DNA of 64,000 nucleotides from Rothia similimucilaginosa (GCF_029850875.1 NZ_JAOVAM010000009.1:33337-97336), one strand, 5' to 3'. Shown: positions 54,746 through 63,927, counted from the first letter of the stretch. The notes: generated from the letters alone by a model not told the origin. Translations and numbers: made by a program.

Positions 54746-55560
54746 GCCAGGACCTCAGCTACTTCGTCTGCGCCGATGCGGCGGCCGGTGTAGAAGGGGG
54801 TTTCCTCGCGCACATGCAGGCGTGCTTCGGTATTGCGGAAGTGGCGCATCATGTCGACCAGGTCGACCAGTTCGGGTGCTTCAAGGGCGAGGACCCATTC
54901 GTAGTCGTTCATGCCGAAGGTTGCGACGGTGTTTGCCAGTATCTGCGGGAAGTCGATTGCCTTCATGCCGTGGTTCTTGAGCATTTCTGCACGGCGTTCG
55001 GGGTTCATGTAGTACCAGTCGTAGGAGCGTACGAAGGGGTAGACGCAGACCCATGCTTCGGGTGCCTTGCCGCGCGCGTATGCGGGGGCGTGGTTGCGGG
55101 TGAATTCTGCTTCGCGGTGTACGCCCATGGTGGACCAGACGATGGTGGTACCGGTGAAGAGTGCAGTGCGGCGAATCTTGCGGACTGCTGCCTGCAGCTT
55201 TTCGGGGTTCTGGCCGTGGGTCCAGATCATGATGTCTGCGTTGTCGCGCATTGCGGAGACGTCGTAGATGCCGCGCAGGGTCACGCCCTCGGCTGCGAGC
55301 TGTTCGGTGAGCTGCTCGAATTCTGCGCGGGCTTCGTCGGTGTTAGCTTCTGCGGGGCGTGCGCCGGAGCGTGCGAAGACGGTGTAGAGGGCGTAGTGCA
55401 GGGTTTCGCCTTCTTCGCGGCCGCGGCGGTTCTCGTCAGCTGCGGAATGCTGGACTGCGTAGCCCTTGGGTGCGCCGCCGTAGCCGTGGCCGGAGTGGCT
55501 GTAGCTGCCGTGTGCACCGTGTGCACCGCTGTGGCCATGTGCTGCGTGGTCGTGAGACAT
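54742..55560 (-). CDS. chdC: Coprohaem decarboxylase (HemQ) with His-rich N-terminus
   Basis: 272 residues. The core has VYPFVRSYDWYYM, RRAEMLKNHGMKA and HFRNTEARLHVREETPFYTG, the chlorite-dismutase-fold signature with the Tyr and proximal His. It uses peroxide to turn coprohaem into protohaem, the last step. The first 25 residues contain eight His (MSHDHAAHGHSGAHGAHG and following), a probable metal-binding extension. It is found with cpfC and cgoX in the order typical of actinobacteria. AAAGGA precedes the ATG. Confidence 0.95.
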   Translation of the reverse strand: MSHDHAAHGHSGAHGAHGSYSHSGHGYGGAPKGYAVQHSAADENRRGREEGETLHYALYTVFARSGARPAEANTDEARAEFEQLTEQLAAEGVTLRGIYDVSAMRDNADIMIWTHGQNPEKLQAAVRKIRRTALFTGTTIVWSTMGVHREAEFTRNHAPAYARGKAPEAWVCVYPFVRSYDWYYMNPERRAEMLKNHGMKAIDFPQILANTVATFGMNDYEWVLALEAPELVDLVDMMRHFRNTEARLHVREETPFYTGRRIGADEVAEVLA

Positions 55561-55663
55561 TGTGTGTTCCTTTCTTCAGCGAGGGTTCGCTGTCTTAGAG
55601 GCGCAGCTTCCGTAGCCGCGCGTTTTCTCAAATTATGGTTTATGGTGCGCTGCGTATTACCGG

Positions 55664-57217
55664 TTATTGAGTGTCGGCAGCGTTGGGGGCGGTGACGCCT
55701 TCCCAGTCTTGTGCGGCGTGATAGATGAGGCGGTCCATCTGCTCGTAGGTGTCTTTGACGGTGAGGACTAGGCCGGAACCTGCGGCCCAGGAGCCAACGG
55801 TGCTGAGGGTTCCGAGTTCGCTGGCGCGTTCGCGGAATTCTTTGACTCGTTCGCGGTGGCCGGGAGTGGAGGCGGGCAGTACGCCGCGCCACCGTACAAC
55901 GTCCGCGTCGACGAGGTTGCTGTGGGTGAGGGATACATCCATCATGCGGCTTGCATCACGCAGGGCGAGGGTGATGAGCTGCTCGTCGGCGAGTGCCACT
56001 TCAGAGAAGCGGGAGTCTTCGCCACCGCGGCCGTAGGAGAGGCGCACAACGTGGCGGCCGGGTTCTGCTGCGTCGGCGACCCACTGCCATTTGGCGGTGG
56101 CGTGGGTGAGGGCTTTGGCCCGGACGGCGGTTGCTTCTTCGGAGACGAGCAGGCCGGTACCGCGCGGGTGCTTGTTCAGGTCGGGGGCATCGGCGACAAG
56201 GGTGACGAGGGCGACTTCGGGGCCGGGCTCCAGGGCGGGTAGCGCCGTGGAGACATGCGGGCCGATAAGTCGGGCTACGGTCGGGCCATCAGTTGCGACT
56301 ACCAGGTAGTCGGCGTAGAGGGGGGTGTTTTCGCCGTCGGTGGTGTGGCGCTGAATGATGAACCATTGGCCGGTGGATTCGTCGCGGTCTACGGCGATGA
56401 CGTCGAATCCGGTGACGATGCGTACACCGGCTTCGTAGAGTTCCTCGACGAGACGTTCAGAGAGCTGGTTCATACCGCCGATAATGCCTGCTACCTGAGA
56501 GCCTGCAGGTGCTGCGGAGCGGAAGGCTGCCGCTGCTGCGGCAAGGGAGCGGTGCTTGCGCAGTGCCGCGCGCAGCCCGGGGATAGTGGCGTCCACGTCG
56601 AGCTTGTCGGGGTGGGTGGAGTACACGCCGGAGACGACGGGGGCGACCAGGTTGTCCAGGACCTTCTGACCCATGCGGATACGTACGAGCTCACCGAGAG
56701 TCTTTGCGTTTTCACCGGCGGAGATGGGTAGGAATTTGTCTACCTGGGCGCGGCGCAGGCCTTTCTTGCCGATGACGGGAATCAGTGATTTGTCGTTGAC
56801 GTTGCCGGGGATACCCATGATGCCGGTGCTGGGGGTGCGGCGGGCGCCTTGCGGCAGGTATAGCCAGGAACCGTAGGAGTTGGGGGTGACAATCTGGTCA
56901 CCCAGGCCGAGTTCTTTAACGAGGTCGCTGACGATGGGGCTGCGGGTTGCGAAGGATTCGGCGCCGGAGTCTAGGAGCAGGCCGCCAACTTCGTGGGCTC
57001 CGACAGCGCCGCCGAGGTGGTGCCGTTGTTCGAGCAGGGTGACGCGCATGCCGGCTGCGGCGAGGCGGCGTGCTGAGATGAGGCCGGAGGGGCCGCCACC
57101 GATAACGATGGCGGTGGGCACCTTCTCGTTACGGGTGAAAGTTCGTGCGGTCTGGGGCGCAGTGGAGGAGCTGGCCTGTGCGGTCCGGTTTGGTGCCTGG
57201 TTGGTGTGCTGGCCCAT
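55664..57217 (-). CDS. cgoX: Coproporphyrinogen III oxidase (CgoX/HemY)
   Basis: 517 residues. An FAD-binding start, AIVIGGGPSGLISARRLAAAGM, follows a 37-residue polar head. A conserved middle segment is FATRSPIVSDLVKELGLG. In the coproporphyrin pathway this flavoprotein oxidises coproporphyrinogen III to coproporphyrin III with O2 as acceptor. A pairing with protoporphyrin-type HemY cannot be excluded from sequence, but the neighbouring cpfC and chdC point to CgoX. AAGGAGAA precedes the ATG. Gap to hemE is 120 bases. Confidence 0.94.
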   Translation of the reverse strand: MGQHTNQAPNRTAQASSSTAPQTARTFTRNEKVPTAIVIGGGPSGLISARRLAAAGMRVTLLEQRHHLGGAVGAHEVGGLLLDSGAESFATRSPIVSDLVKELGLGDQIVTPNSYGSWLYLPQGARRTPSTGIMGIPGNVNDKSLIPVIGKKGLRRAQVDKFLPISAGENAKTLGELVRIRMGQKVLDNLVAPVVSGVYSTHPDKLDVDATIPGLRAALRKHRSLAAAAAAFRSAAPAGSQVAGIIGGMNQLSERLVEELYEAGVRIVTGFDVIAVDRDESTGQWFIIQRHTTDGENTPLYADYLVVATDGPTVARLIGPHVSTALPALEPGPEVALVTLVADAPDLNKHPRGTGLLVSEEATAVRAKALTHATAKWQWVADAAEPGRHVVRLSYGRGGEDSRFSEVALADEQLITLALRDASRMMDVSLTHSNLVDADVVRWRGVLPASTPGHRERVKEFRERASELGTLSTVGSWAAGSGLVLTVKDTYEQMDRLIYHAAQDWEGVTAPNAADTQ

Positions 57218-57337
57218 GGTGGTTCTCCTTCGGTCTGTCAGCGGGTCTGCCCTGTGGCGTTGGCGTTATCAGCGGGTGCGGTGGCTGGGGCGGTGTCTCG
57301 CAGCGCTGATATGTGTTAGCCCCGCGGGTCCGCTGCT

Positions 57338-58528
57338 TTAGCTTGCCGTTTTCTCGTGGATGTACGCCACGAGGTCGGTGAGCACCTGCGGGTCGGTAGT
57401 CGGGGGTACGCCGTGGCCAAGGTTGACCACGTGCGAGGGGGCGGCGTTGCCTTCGGCGAGCACTTCGTCTACGTGTGCGTAGAGGTTTTCGCTACCTGCG
57501 GCAAGCAGTGCCGGATCGATGTTGCCCTGCAGAGGTACGGCGCCGTTGAGCAGGGTGTTCGCTGCCGATAGCGGCAGGCGGTAGTCTACACCGATGACGT
57601 CTGCACCGGCTTCGTGCATGGCGGGCAGCAGTGCGGTGGTGCCGGTGCCGAAGTGGATGCGCGGCACACCGTATTCACGCACCATGTCGAGGGCGGTTGC
57701 GGAGTGTGCCTGCACGTAGCGGCGGTAGTCATTTTCACCGAGGGAGCCTGCCCAGGAGTCGAAGAGCTGCACGGCGGAGGCACCCGCCTCGATCTGGGCG
57801 CGCAGGAACTGGCCTGCGGTACGCGATGCCCAGGCGGCGAGTTCATGCCAGGCAGCGGGGTCGGCGTGCATCATGGTGCGCGGGTGCAGGTGGTCGCGGG
57901 AGGGGCCGCCTTCGACCATGTAGGCGGCAACGGTGAAGGGGGCTCCGGCGAAGCCAATGAGCGGGGTGTCGCCGAGCATTTCTACGGTGGCGGCTACGGC
58001 TTCGCGGATGGGGTCGAGGTCGCTGTCTTTGAGTTCGGGCAGGGCGCGCACCTCGTCGAGGGTGCGTACGGGCTGGTCGAGTACGGGGCCCCTGCCGGGC
58101 ACGATATCGACGTTGACACCCGCGAGCTTCATGGGGATGACGATGTCGGAGAAGAAGATGCCGGCGTCGACCTTGTGGCGGCGGACGGGCTGCACGGTGA
58201 TTTCTGCAGCAAGGTCGGGGGTGAGGCATGCGTCCAACATGGGGATGCCTTCGCGTACTTCACGGTATTCGGGCAGGGACCGGCCTGCCTGACGCATGAA
58301 CCAGACGGGTCGGTGACTGGAGGGGCGGCCGGTGAGGGCGCGGAGCATGGGCGAGTCGGCGGTGGTGCCTGCGCGCAGGGGGTGGTTGGCGGGTAGGTGT
58401 GCGAGCTGTTCGTCGGTGAGCAGGGGTCGCTGGGCGTCGGTGGGGTGTGCGGGCAGAGCGGGTGCCTGTGCGGCAGCCGATGCGGGGCCCTTTTCCGATG
58501 CAGGAGTTGTGTGCTGGTTTTCGCTCAT
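57338..58528 (-). CDS. hemE: Uroporphyrinogen decarboxylase
   Basis: 396 residues from the ATG at 58526-58528. The core begins RPVWFMRQAGRSLPEYREVR (about residue 71) and continues with FSDIVIPMKLAGV, GFAGAPFTVAAYMVEGG and the C-terminal NLGHGVPPTTDP. It removes four carboxylates from uroporphyrinogen III. The first 65 residues are Ala/Pro/Thr-rich and extra to the family. No ribosome binding site precedes this ATG. An in-frame upstream start at 58642 adds no conserved sequence. The mRNA may start close to the ATG. Confidence 0.93.
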   Translation of the reverse strand: MSENQHTTPASEKGPASAAAQAPALPAHPTDAQRPLLTDEQLAHLPANHPLRAGTTADSPMLRALTGRPSSHRPVWFMRQAGRSLPEYREVREGIPMLDACLTPDLAAEITVQPVRRHKVDAGIFFSDIVIPMKLAGVNVDIVPGRGPVLDQPVRTLDEVRALPELKDSDLDPIREAVAATVEMLGDTPLIGFAGAPFTVAAYMVEGGPSRDHLHPRTMMHADPAAWHELAAWASRTAGQFLRAQIEAGASAVQLFDSWAGSLGENDYRRYVQAHSATALDMVREYGVPRIHFGTGTTALLPAMHEAGADVIGVDYRLPLSAANTLLNGAVPLQGNIDPALLAAGSENLYAHVDEVLAEGNAAPSHVVNLGHGVPPTTDPQVLTDLVAYIHEKTAS

Positions 58529-58574
58529 AGTGTCTAGTGTGACAGGTTTATGCGGGTGTTTTTGCGACACTATG
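58526..58574. promoter_or_regulatory. Inverted repeat over the hemE start codon
   Basis: CATAGTGTC at 58526-58534 and GACACTATG at 58566-58574 are perfect 9-base complements, centres 40 bases apart. One arm covers the hemE ATG. It could be an operator for two dimers, or an RNA hairpin that hides the start codon. The regulator is unknown. Confidence 0.45.
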
Positions 58575-58702
58575 TCATGGCGACTCTTACCTAATGGTAG
58601 CTTTCTTAGTGGTGAGGAAAACCTTAGTTTGTGTCTATTCATCGTACTCAGTTCCCCGACCGTGCAGATACTCTTGACCCCTACGATGGTGGAACTTAGG
58701 TT

Positions 58703-58741
58703 CTGTAAGCTTTACAGGGGCTTAGCCGGCGTGGTTATGAT
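58703..58741 (+). promoter_or_regulatory. hemA promoter with overlapping palindrome
   Basis: -35 TTTACA at 58711-58716 and -10 TATGAT at 58736-58741, 19 bases apart. The -10 ends 9 bases before the hemA GTG, so transcription probably starts at or next to the start codon (leaderless mRNA). A palindrome CTGTAA-GCT-TTACAG at 58703-58717 covers the -35, as an operator would. Confidence 0.6.
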
Positions 58742-58750
58742 TAGTCTCTA

Positions 58751-60013
58751 GTGAGTACTTATGCATTTGTGGCATCGCACCACACCGTTGATTTGACCAC
58801 CGTCGCTGCGTTGAGCGCCGGTGCTTCCGGCGTACCCGATGTTCTGGCGGGCGAGATGACGCGCCAGCTGGGTGTCAAGGGTGCAGTCGTTCTTGCCACC
58901 TGTAACCGTCTTGAAATGTATGTTCAACTACATGTGTCCGCCCATGTCACCATGGTTCGTGAGCTGATTGTCGACTCTATTGCGCACACCTCCGGGCTAG
59001 ACAAAGAACTGGTTAATTCCAGCTTCGACGTGTACGCCGATGATGAGGCTACACGCCACCTGCTGACGGTCGCCTCCGGCTTAGAATCTGCTGTGGTTGG
59101 CGAGCGTGAAATCACCGGTCAGGTGCGCCGCGCCCTGGCTGTTGCTCAGGCGAAAGCGCAAGAGGACGGCGTGCCCCTTCCCGGTGAGCTGGTTCAGCTA
59201 TTTGAACACGCGGCGCATACCGCTCGTCAGGTGGGTCAGCATACGGCTCTTGGTGCTCAGGGCCGCTCCATTGTATCTGTTGCCCTCGATCTTGCGGATG
59301 AGGTTGCCGAGAAGGATTGGTCGACCCGCCGCGCCCTGATTTTTGGTACGGGTGCTTACGCCGGCGCGACCATTGCGGCTCTGCGCGACCGTGGCTGCAC
59401 CGACATTTGGGTCAATTCCCGTTCGGGCCGTGCCGCCGAGTTCGCAGCAAAACGCGAGGTTTCTGCGGTGCCGGTGGACGGCATGGAGCAGGCCATGGCT
59501 TCTGCCGACGTCATTATTGGTTGCTCCGGCGGCTCTGATCCGTTGCTTCCCGAACAGATTCCGGGCGGTCACCACACGATCCTCGACCTGGCACTTTCGC
59601 GTGACTTTGATCCCTCGGTTGCTGACCTGCCGAACGTTGAGCTGATTACCCTCGAATCGGTGCGCCTTGCCGCGCCCGAGGAAACCGAGGAATCCGTGGC
59701 GACGGCTACGCGCATCGTGGAATCTGAGCTGGCGGCGTTCCTGTCTCGTCAGCGTTCCCGCACGATTGATTCCGCGATTGTTGCGCTGCGCTCGCACACT
59801 ATGGATGTGTTGGATTCCGAGCTGGAGAAGGTGCGTAGCCAGTTTGGTTGCGGTGCGGCGACGGAGCAGCTTGAGCTGGCGATGCGTCGCATGGTGAAGT
59901 CCCTGCTGCACACCCCGACAGTGCGCGCCAAGAAACTTGCGGCGGAGGGCCGCACGGAGGATTACGTACAGGCACTGGAGACTCTCTACGGTATTCAGGT
60001 GGAGGACTCTTAA
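58751..60013 (+). CDS. hemA: Glutamyl-tRNA reductase
   Basis: 420 residues. The N-terminal catalytic domain has VVLATCNRLEMYVQ with the nucleophile Cys51, ASGLESAVVGEREITGQVRRA, and a Rossmann domain with IFGTGAYAGATIAAL. A C-terminal helical dimerisation domain ends the protein. It reduces glutamyl-tRNA to glutamate-1-semialdehyde, the committed step of haem synthesis in the C5 route. It diverges from hemE across 222 bases with two candidate operators. GTG start; the mRNA is probably leaderless. Confidence 0.97.
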   Translation: MSTYAFVASHHTVDLTTVAALSAGASGVPDVLAGEMTRQLGVKGAVVLATCNRLEMYVQLHVSAHVTMVRELIVDSIAHTSGLDKELVNSSFDVYADDEATRHLLTVASGLESAVVGEREITGQVRRALAVAQAKAQEDGVPLPGELVQLFEHAAHTARQVGQHTALGAQGRSIVSVALDLADEVAEKDWSTRRALIFGTGAYAGATIAALRDRGCTDIWVNSRSGRAAEFAAKREVSAVPVDGMEQAMASADVIIGCSGGSDPLLPEQIPGGHHTILDLALSRDFDPSVADLPNVELITLESVRLAAPEETEESVATATRIVESELAAFLSRQRSRTIDSAIVALRSHTMDVLDSELEKVRSQFGCGAATEQLELAMRRMVKSLLHTPTVRAKKLAAEGRTEDYVQALETLYGIQVEDS

Positions 60014-60052
60014 GAGCCTCTCCCCTGCTCTTGCTGGCATTCTTCGCATACC

Positions 60053-60088
60053 CAAACCCGTTTTCGCACAGGTTTTGTGTGGGTTTTC
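60053..60088 (+). terminator. Probable hemA terminator
   Basis: AACCC pairs with GGGTT and CACA with TGTG inside, followed by TTTTC, about 40 bases after hemA. The stem is short. Confidence 0.45.
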
Positions 60089-60254
60089 GCGCACTTTTTC
60101 ACGCATCCGGTGGCGAGTATTTTATTAGCCCCCGGCGAAGTACCGCCCGTTCACGGTGCCGATGGGCGCATTCACGCTAGAGTAGATGCTAGATAAGACA
60201 GTTCCCATACCCGGCGCGCGTTTGGCGGCGCCGGACTATTCTGCGAGGAGACTC

Positions 60255-60482
60255 ATGGAAATCAAGATTGGCGTTCGCCACATCGCCCGCGAAATCGTTG
60301 TTGAGACCACCGAATCCAAGGACGTTATCACCGAGAAGGTCGCAAAGGCAATTGAGGACGGCTCCCTGTTGCAGATCACTGACGATAAGGGCAATACCAC
60401 CCTGATTTCTGGCACTCAAATTGGCTACGTTGAGCTGGGTTCCGACGCGAAGCGTCACGTTGGTTTCGGTATCAGCGCCTAA
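60255..60482 (+). CDS. DUF3107 small protein
   Basis: 75 residues from the ATG at 60255, preceded by GCGAGGAG; an upstream frame start adds nothing conserved. The sequence MEIKIGVRHIAREIVVET through VELGSDAKRHVGFGI is the DUF3107 family, widespread in actinobacteria (Rv3208A in M. tuberculosis). It is a short beta/alpha protein of unknown function, typically found near an RhlE-type helicase, as here. Confidence 0.92.
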   Translation: MEIKIGVRHIAREIVVETTESKDVITEKVAKAIEDGSLLQITDDKGNTTLISGTQIGYVELGSDAKRHVGFGISA

Positions 60483-60530
60483 TTACTTCGGTAGCAATTT
60501 CCCCTTTAGCTTTAGCTCTCCCCCGCATCC

Positions 60531-60610
60531 GTCATGATGCGTAACCGCGCTTTATGCGCTGTGTGCGTGCGCTTTATGCGCCGTAAGGTTACGCCGTGCC
60601 GGATGCGGGG
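60531..60610 (+). terminator. Long two-part hairpin after DUF3107
   Basis: CCCCGCATCCG pairs with CGGATGCGGGG (outer) and GCGTAACC pairs with GGTTACGC (inner). A loop region holds two copies of GCGCTTTATGCGC. A T-rich ATTTGTGTTTT follows. It can terminate DUF3107 or form the start of the helicase leader. Confidence 0.7.
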
Positions 60611-60972
60611 ATTTGTGTTTTAAGCCGCCCACACAAAAACCTCGCGACACCCGGTTTTGGGGCGGTATATCGCCCATCACGGGCGCACGCCACAACCGCT
60701 TGGGGGTGCACCAGAAGCAAATCCGGGTTAATATTGAGGGGTTAAGTGAATGACCGGTCGTACCCCTTTCAAGACCCCGAGGCTGCACCGCCTTCTCATC
60801 ATGAATGAACCATGCGTGCAGGCGGCGTCTCGGCAAGAATTTCCCGTGTAAGAATTTCCCGCGGCCGGCTTTCGACGCCCGCCCGTCACCGCCTCCACCG
60901 TTGGGGCGCTGGCTGGTACACCCCAATTCGGGGAGAAACACACCCCGAACAGGGGTAGAAAGATACGGTCCA
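60611..60972 (+). other. Long leader of the DEAD-box helicase gene
   Basis: About 360 bases with no believable gene. It contains an imperfect palindrome GGGCGGTATATCGCCC at 60658-60673 and a TAATAT at 60729 that may be a -10 element. Long structured leaders are common in cold-induced RNA helicase genes; whether that applies here is inference. Confidence 0.45.
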
Positions 60973-62610
60973 GTGACTGAAACGAACACGCAGGAAACCA
61001 CTCAGACTGCAAAGTCCTTCGCCGACTTCGGCGTTCGCCAGGATATTAGCGACGCCCTCGCGGCGGTTGGCATTACCTCCCCCTTCCCCATCCAGGAGCT
61101 GACTCTTCCCGTGGCTCTGTCTGGCCAGGACATCATTGGTCAGGCGAAGACCGGTACCGGTAAGACCCTCGGCTTCGGTCTGCCCACCATTCAGCGTGTG
61201 GTCGGCCGCGACGATGAGGGTTGGGATGATTTGGAGTACCCCGGCGCACCTCAGGCGCTGATTCTGGTTCCGACCCGTGAGCTTGCTATTCAGGTGGGTG
61301 AGGATCTGGCGATTGCTGCGAAGCTGCGCAACGCCCGCATCGCTACCCTGTACGGTGGTGTGCCGATTGAGCCTCAGGCTGAGTTGCTGCGCCGCGGCCT
61401 GGAGGTTGCAGTAGGCACCCCCGGTCGCATTATCGACCTGTACCAGCAGGGCTTCCTGAACCTGAAGCAGGTCAAGATTGTGGTCCTCGATGAGGCTGAC
61501 GAAATGCTGGATTTGGGTTTCCAGCCGTCGGTTGAGAAGATTCTCAGCTACCTGCCCGAGGACCGCCAGAGTATGCTGTTCTCCGCAACCATGCCCGGCC
61601 CGGTCATTGCGATGGCACGCCAGTACATGACCAAGCCCATGCGTATTAGTGCCGCTAGCCCCGAGGACGCATCGAAGACTAAGGCATCGATCCGCCAGGT
61701 CGTCTACCGTGCACATCACCTGGATAAGGACGAGATGATTGGCCGCATTCTGCGCGCTACCGGTCGCGGCCGCACCGTCATCTTCACCAAGACCAAGCGT
61801 GATGCTGCCCGCGTGGCGGAGGAGCTGGTGCACCGTGGCTTCGCTGCCGCGCCTCTGCACGGTGACCTGAACCAGGTTGCGCGTGAGCAGGCGCTGAAGG
61901 CGTTCCGTTCCGGCAAGGTCGATATTCTGGTCGCGACCGACGTGGCGGCTCGCGGTATTGACGTTGAAGATGTGACCCACGTGATTAACCACCGCGTGCC
62001 CGAGGATGAGAAGACTTACCTGCACCGTACCGGCCGTACCGGCCGTGCGGGCAATGAGGGTACCGCCGTGACCCTGGTGGACTGGGATGACCTGCCGCGC
62101 TGGAAGGTCATTAACGACGCCCTGGAGCTGGGCGTTCCTGAGCCTGTAGAAACCTACTCTTCCTCTGAGCACCTGTTCTACGACCTGAACATTCCGGCTG
62201 GCACCAAGGGCCGTCTGCCGCGCGAGGAGCGTGTGGCTGAGGGGATGGGCGAGGAGTTCTTTGAGAGCGCCCGTGATTCTCGTGATGGCCGCCCGGCTCG
62301 TTCTCGCGGAGGTCGTGATGGTGGCCGTTCTGGCGGTCGTGACGGTGAGGGCCGTGGCAAGCGCCGTAGCCGTTCCGAAGGCCGCAAGCGCACTGAGCGT
62401 ACCGAGCATTCTTCTGAGCGTTCTGAGCGTGCGCCTCGTAAGCGTCGCCGTACCCGCCGTGTTGAGGGTCAGCCGCTGGAGGGTGAGGGTCGCCGCACCC
62501 GCCACCGCTCTGAAGGCTCGCGTGCTAAAGGTTCTCGTGCTGGGGACTCCGGTCCTGAGAGTTCTCGCAGTAAGGGCCGTGGCGCTGACCGTGCTGGTTC
62601 TGAAGGCTAG
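60973..62610 (+). CDS. DEAD-box ATP-dependent RNA helicase
   Basis: 545 residues from the GTG at 60973, whose product starts near the Q motif (FADFGVRQDISDALAAVGITSPFPIQ); upstream in-frame codons give no family sequence. Motif I is AKTGTGKT, II is LDEADEML, III is FSATMPG and VI is HRTGRTGRAG. The C-terminal 110 residues are Arg/Gly/Ser/Glu-rich and disordered, likely for RNA binding. It resembles RhlE/CsdA-type enzymes that unwind rRNA and mRNA. The ribosome site is weak, fitting a regulated start. Confidence 0.93.
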   Translation: MTETNTQETTQTAKSFADFGVRQDISDALAAVGITSPFPIQELTLPVALSGQDIIGQAKTGTGKTLGFGLPTIQRVVGRDDEGWDDLEYPGAPQALILVPTRELAIQVGEDLAIAAKLRNARIATLYGGVPIEPQAELLRRGLEVAVGTPGRIIDLYQQGFLNLKQVKIVVLDEADEMLDLGFQPSVEKILSYLPEDRQSMLFSATMPGPVIAMARQYMTKPMRISAASPEDASKTKASIRQVVYRAHHLDKDEMIGRILRATGRGRTVIFTKTKRDAARVAEELVHRGFAAAPLHGDLNQVAREQALKAFRSGKVDILVATDVAARGIDVEDVTHVINHRVPEDEKTYLHRTGRTGRAGNEGTAVTLVDWDDLPRWKVINDALELGVPEPVETYSSSEHLFYDLNIPAGTKGRLPREERVAEGMGEEFFESARDSRDGRPARSRGGRDGGRSGGRDGEGRGKRRSRSEGRKRTERTEHSSERSERAPRKRRRTRRVEGQPLEGEGRRTRHRSEGSRAKGSRAGDSGPESSRSKGRGADRAGSEG

Positions 62611-62618
62611 GGCCGGGG

Positions 62619-63884
62619 TTGGGTATTTCAGCATCCCCGGCACCTGCCGCGCCCTCCTCTACCGCTAAGACGCACCCCGCGGATTCGGCTGTTTTCGATC
62701 CGCAGGGCCCGTCGCTGCTAGTGCAGGCAGATAACCTAGGGTATCTGCGTGACCTGCCCGATGGTGCGTTCACCGTGATTTACATTGACCCGCCGTTCAA
62801 TACGGGTAAGAAGCAAACGCGCCGCACTTTGAGCGCGGAGGCTTCTGAGAAGGGTGACCGCACCGGCTTTAAGGGCAAGAGCTATTCGAGCACCCTGCAG
62901 ACTCTGGCGAGCTATAACGACTCGTTCGAGGATTATTGGGCATTCCTAGCACCGCGTATTGAGCAGGCGCATCGTCTGCTTGCGCAGGACGGCACCTTGT
63001 ACCTGCATCTGGATTGGCGTGAGGTTCATTATGTGAAGATTATGTGCGACATGATTTTTGGTCGGGAGAACTTCATTAATGAGCTGATTTGGGCTTATGA
63101 CTACGGTGCGAAGTCTACGCGCCGCTGGCCGACGAAGCACGACAATATTTTGGTGTACGCGAAGGATTACCGCAGCTATTACTTCAATACTGCGGAGGTT
63201 GATCGTGAACCGTATATGGCTCCCGGTTTGGTGACTGAGGAGAAGGCTTCTCGCGGTAAGCTCCCTACGGATGTGTGGTGGCATACTATTGTGTCGCCGA
63301 CGGGTAAGGAGAAGACGGGGTATCCCACGCAGAAGCCTACGGGTTTGTTACGTCGTATGATTGCGGCGAGTTCCCGTCCGGGTGATTGGGTGTTGGATTT
63401 CTTCGCTGGTTCTGGTTCTACAGGTGCGGCGGCGGCTCAGTTGGGCCGTAAGTTCGTGTGTGTGGATCAGAATCCGCCGGCTATTGAGGTGATGGCTAAG
63501 CGCCTGGGTGTCGATCCGGTGTCGTTCGCTGAGTATCGCGGTGTGCCGCGTGGGGCGAGTGTGTTGTTCACGCCGAAGCGTACGGTGGGTGTTCGTGGCG
63601 GTACGAGTCGTGATGCGTTGACGGCGGCGAGCCGTCATGCGCTAAAGGCTGTGTTGGATACGCTCACCGAGACTACGCAGCCGGTTGAGGGTGCGTCGTG
63701 CCGGTTTGTGCGTCACCGGTCGATGGATGCGGTGGATAAGAAGATGCGTATTGATGGTCGTGATGAGTTACGTCGTCAGCGTCAGCATCAGGCGCGGGCT
63801 AAGGCTCGTGCGGCGCGGGCTCAGCGGGATGCGGTTGCTGCGGGTGCGGTGTTGCAACATCATGCCTCACGTGAGAGCGTCTAG
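62619..63884 (+). CDS. Orphan beta-class DNA methyltransferase
   Basis: 421 residues. The catalytic motif VIYIDPPFNTG (DPPF 57-60) comes before the SAM motif DFFAGSGSTGAAAAQLG (about 265-280), the order of beta-class N6-adenine/N4-cytosine methyltransferases. DVWWHTIVSPTGKEKTGYPTQKP is also typical. No restriction gene or specificity subunit is nearby, so it is probably solitary. The start is a TTG 9 bases after the helicase stop, so the two may be co-transcribed. A basic coiled tail follows the core. The target sequence is unknown. Confidence 0.85.
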   Translation: MGISASPAPAAPSSTAKTHPADSAVFDPQGPSLLVQADNLGYLRDLPDGAFTVIYIDPPFNTGKKQTRRTLSAEASEKGDRTGFKGKSYSSTLQTLASYNDSFEDYWAFLAPRIEQAHRLLAQDGTLYLHLDWREVHYVKIMCDMIFGRENFINELIWAYDYGAKSTRRWPTKHDNILVYAKDYRSYYFNTAEVDREPYMAPGLVTEEKASRGKLPTDVWWHTIVSPTGKEKTGYPTQKPTGLLRRMIAASSRPGDWVLDFFAGSGSTGAAAAQLGRKFVCVDQNPPAIEVMAKRLGVDPVSFAEYRGVPRGASVLFTPKRTVGVRGGTSRDALTAASRHALKAVLDTLTETTQPVEGASCRFVRHRSMDAVDKKMRIDGRDELRRQRQHQARAKARAARAQRDAVAAGAVLQHHASRESV

Positions 63885-63927
63885 GCTGTCTTTTCTGCGT
63901 ATTCGTGAGAGCACGTGTTAAGAGTGT

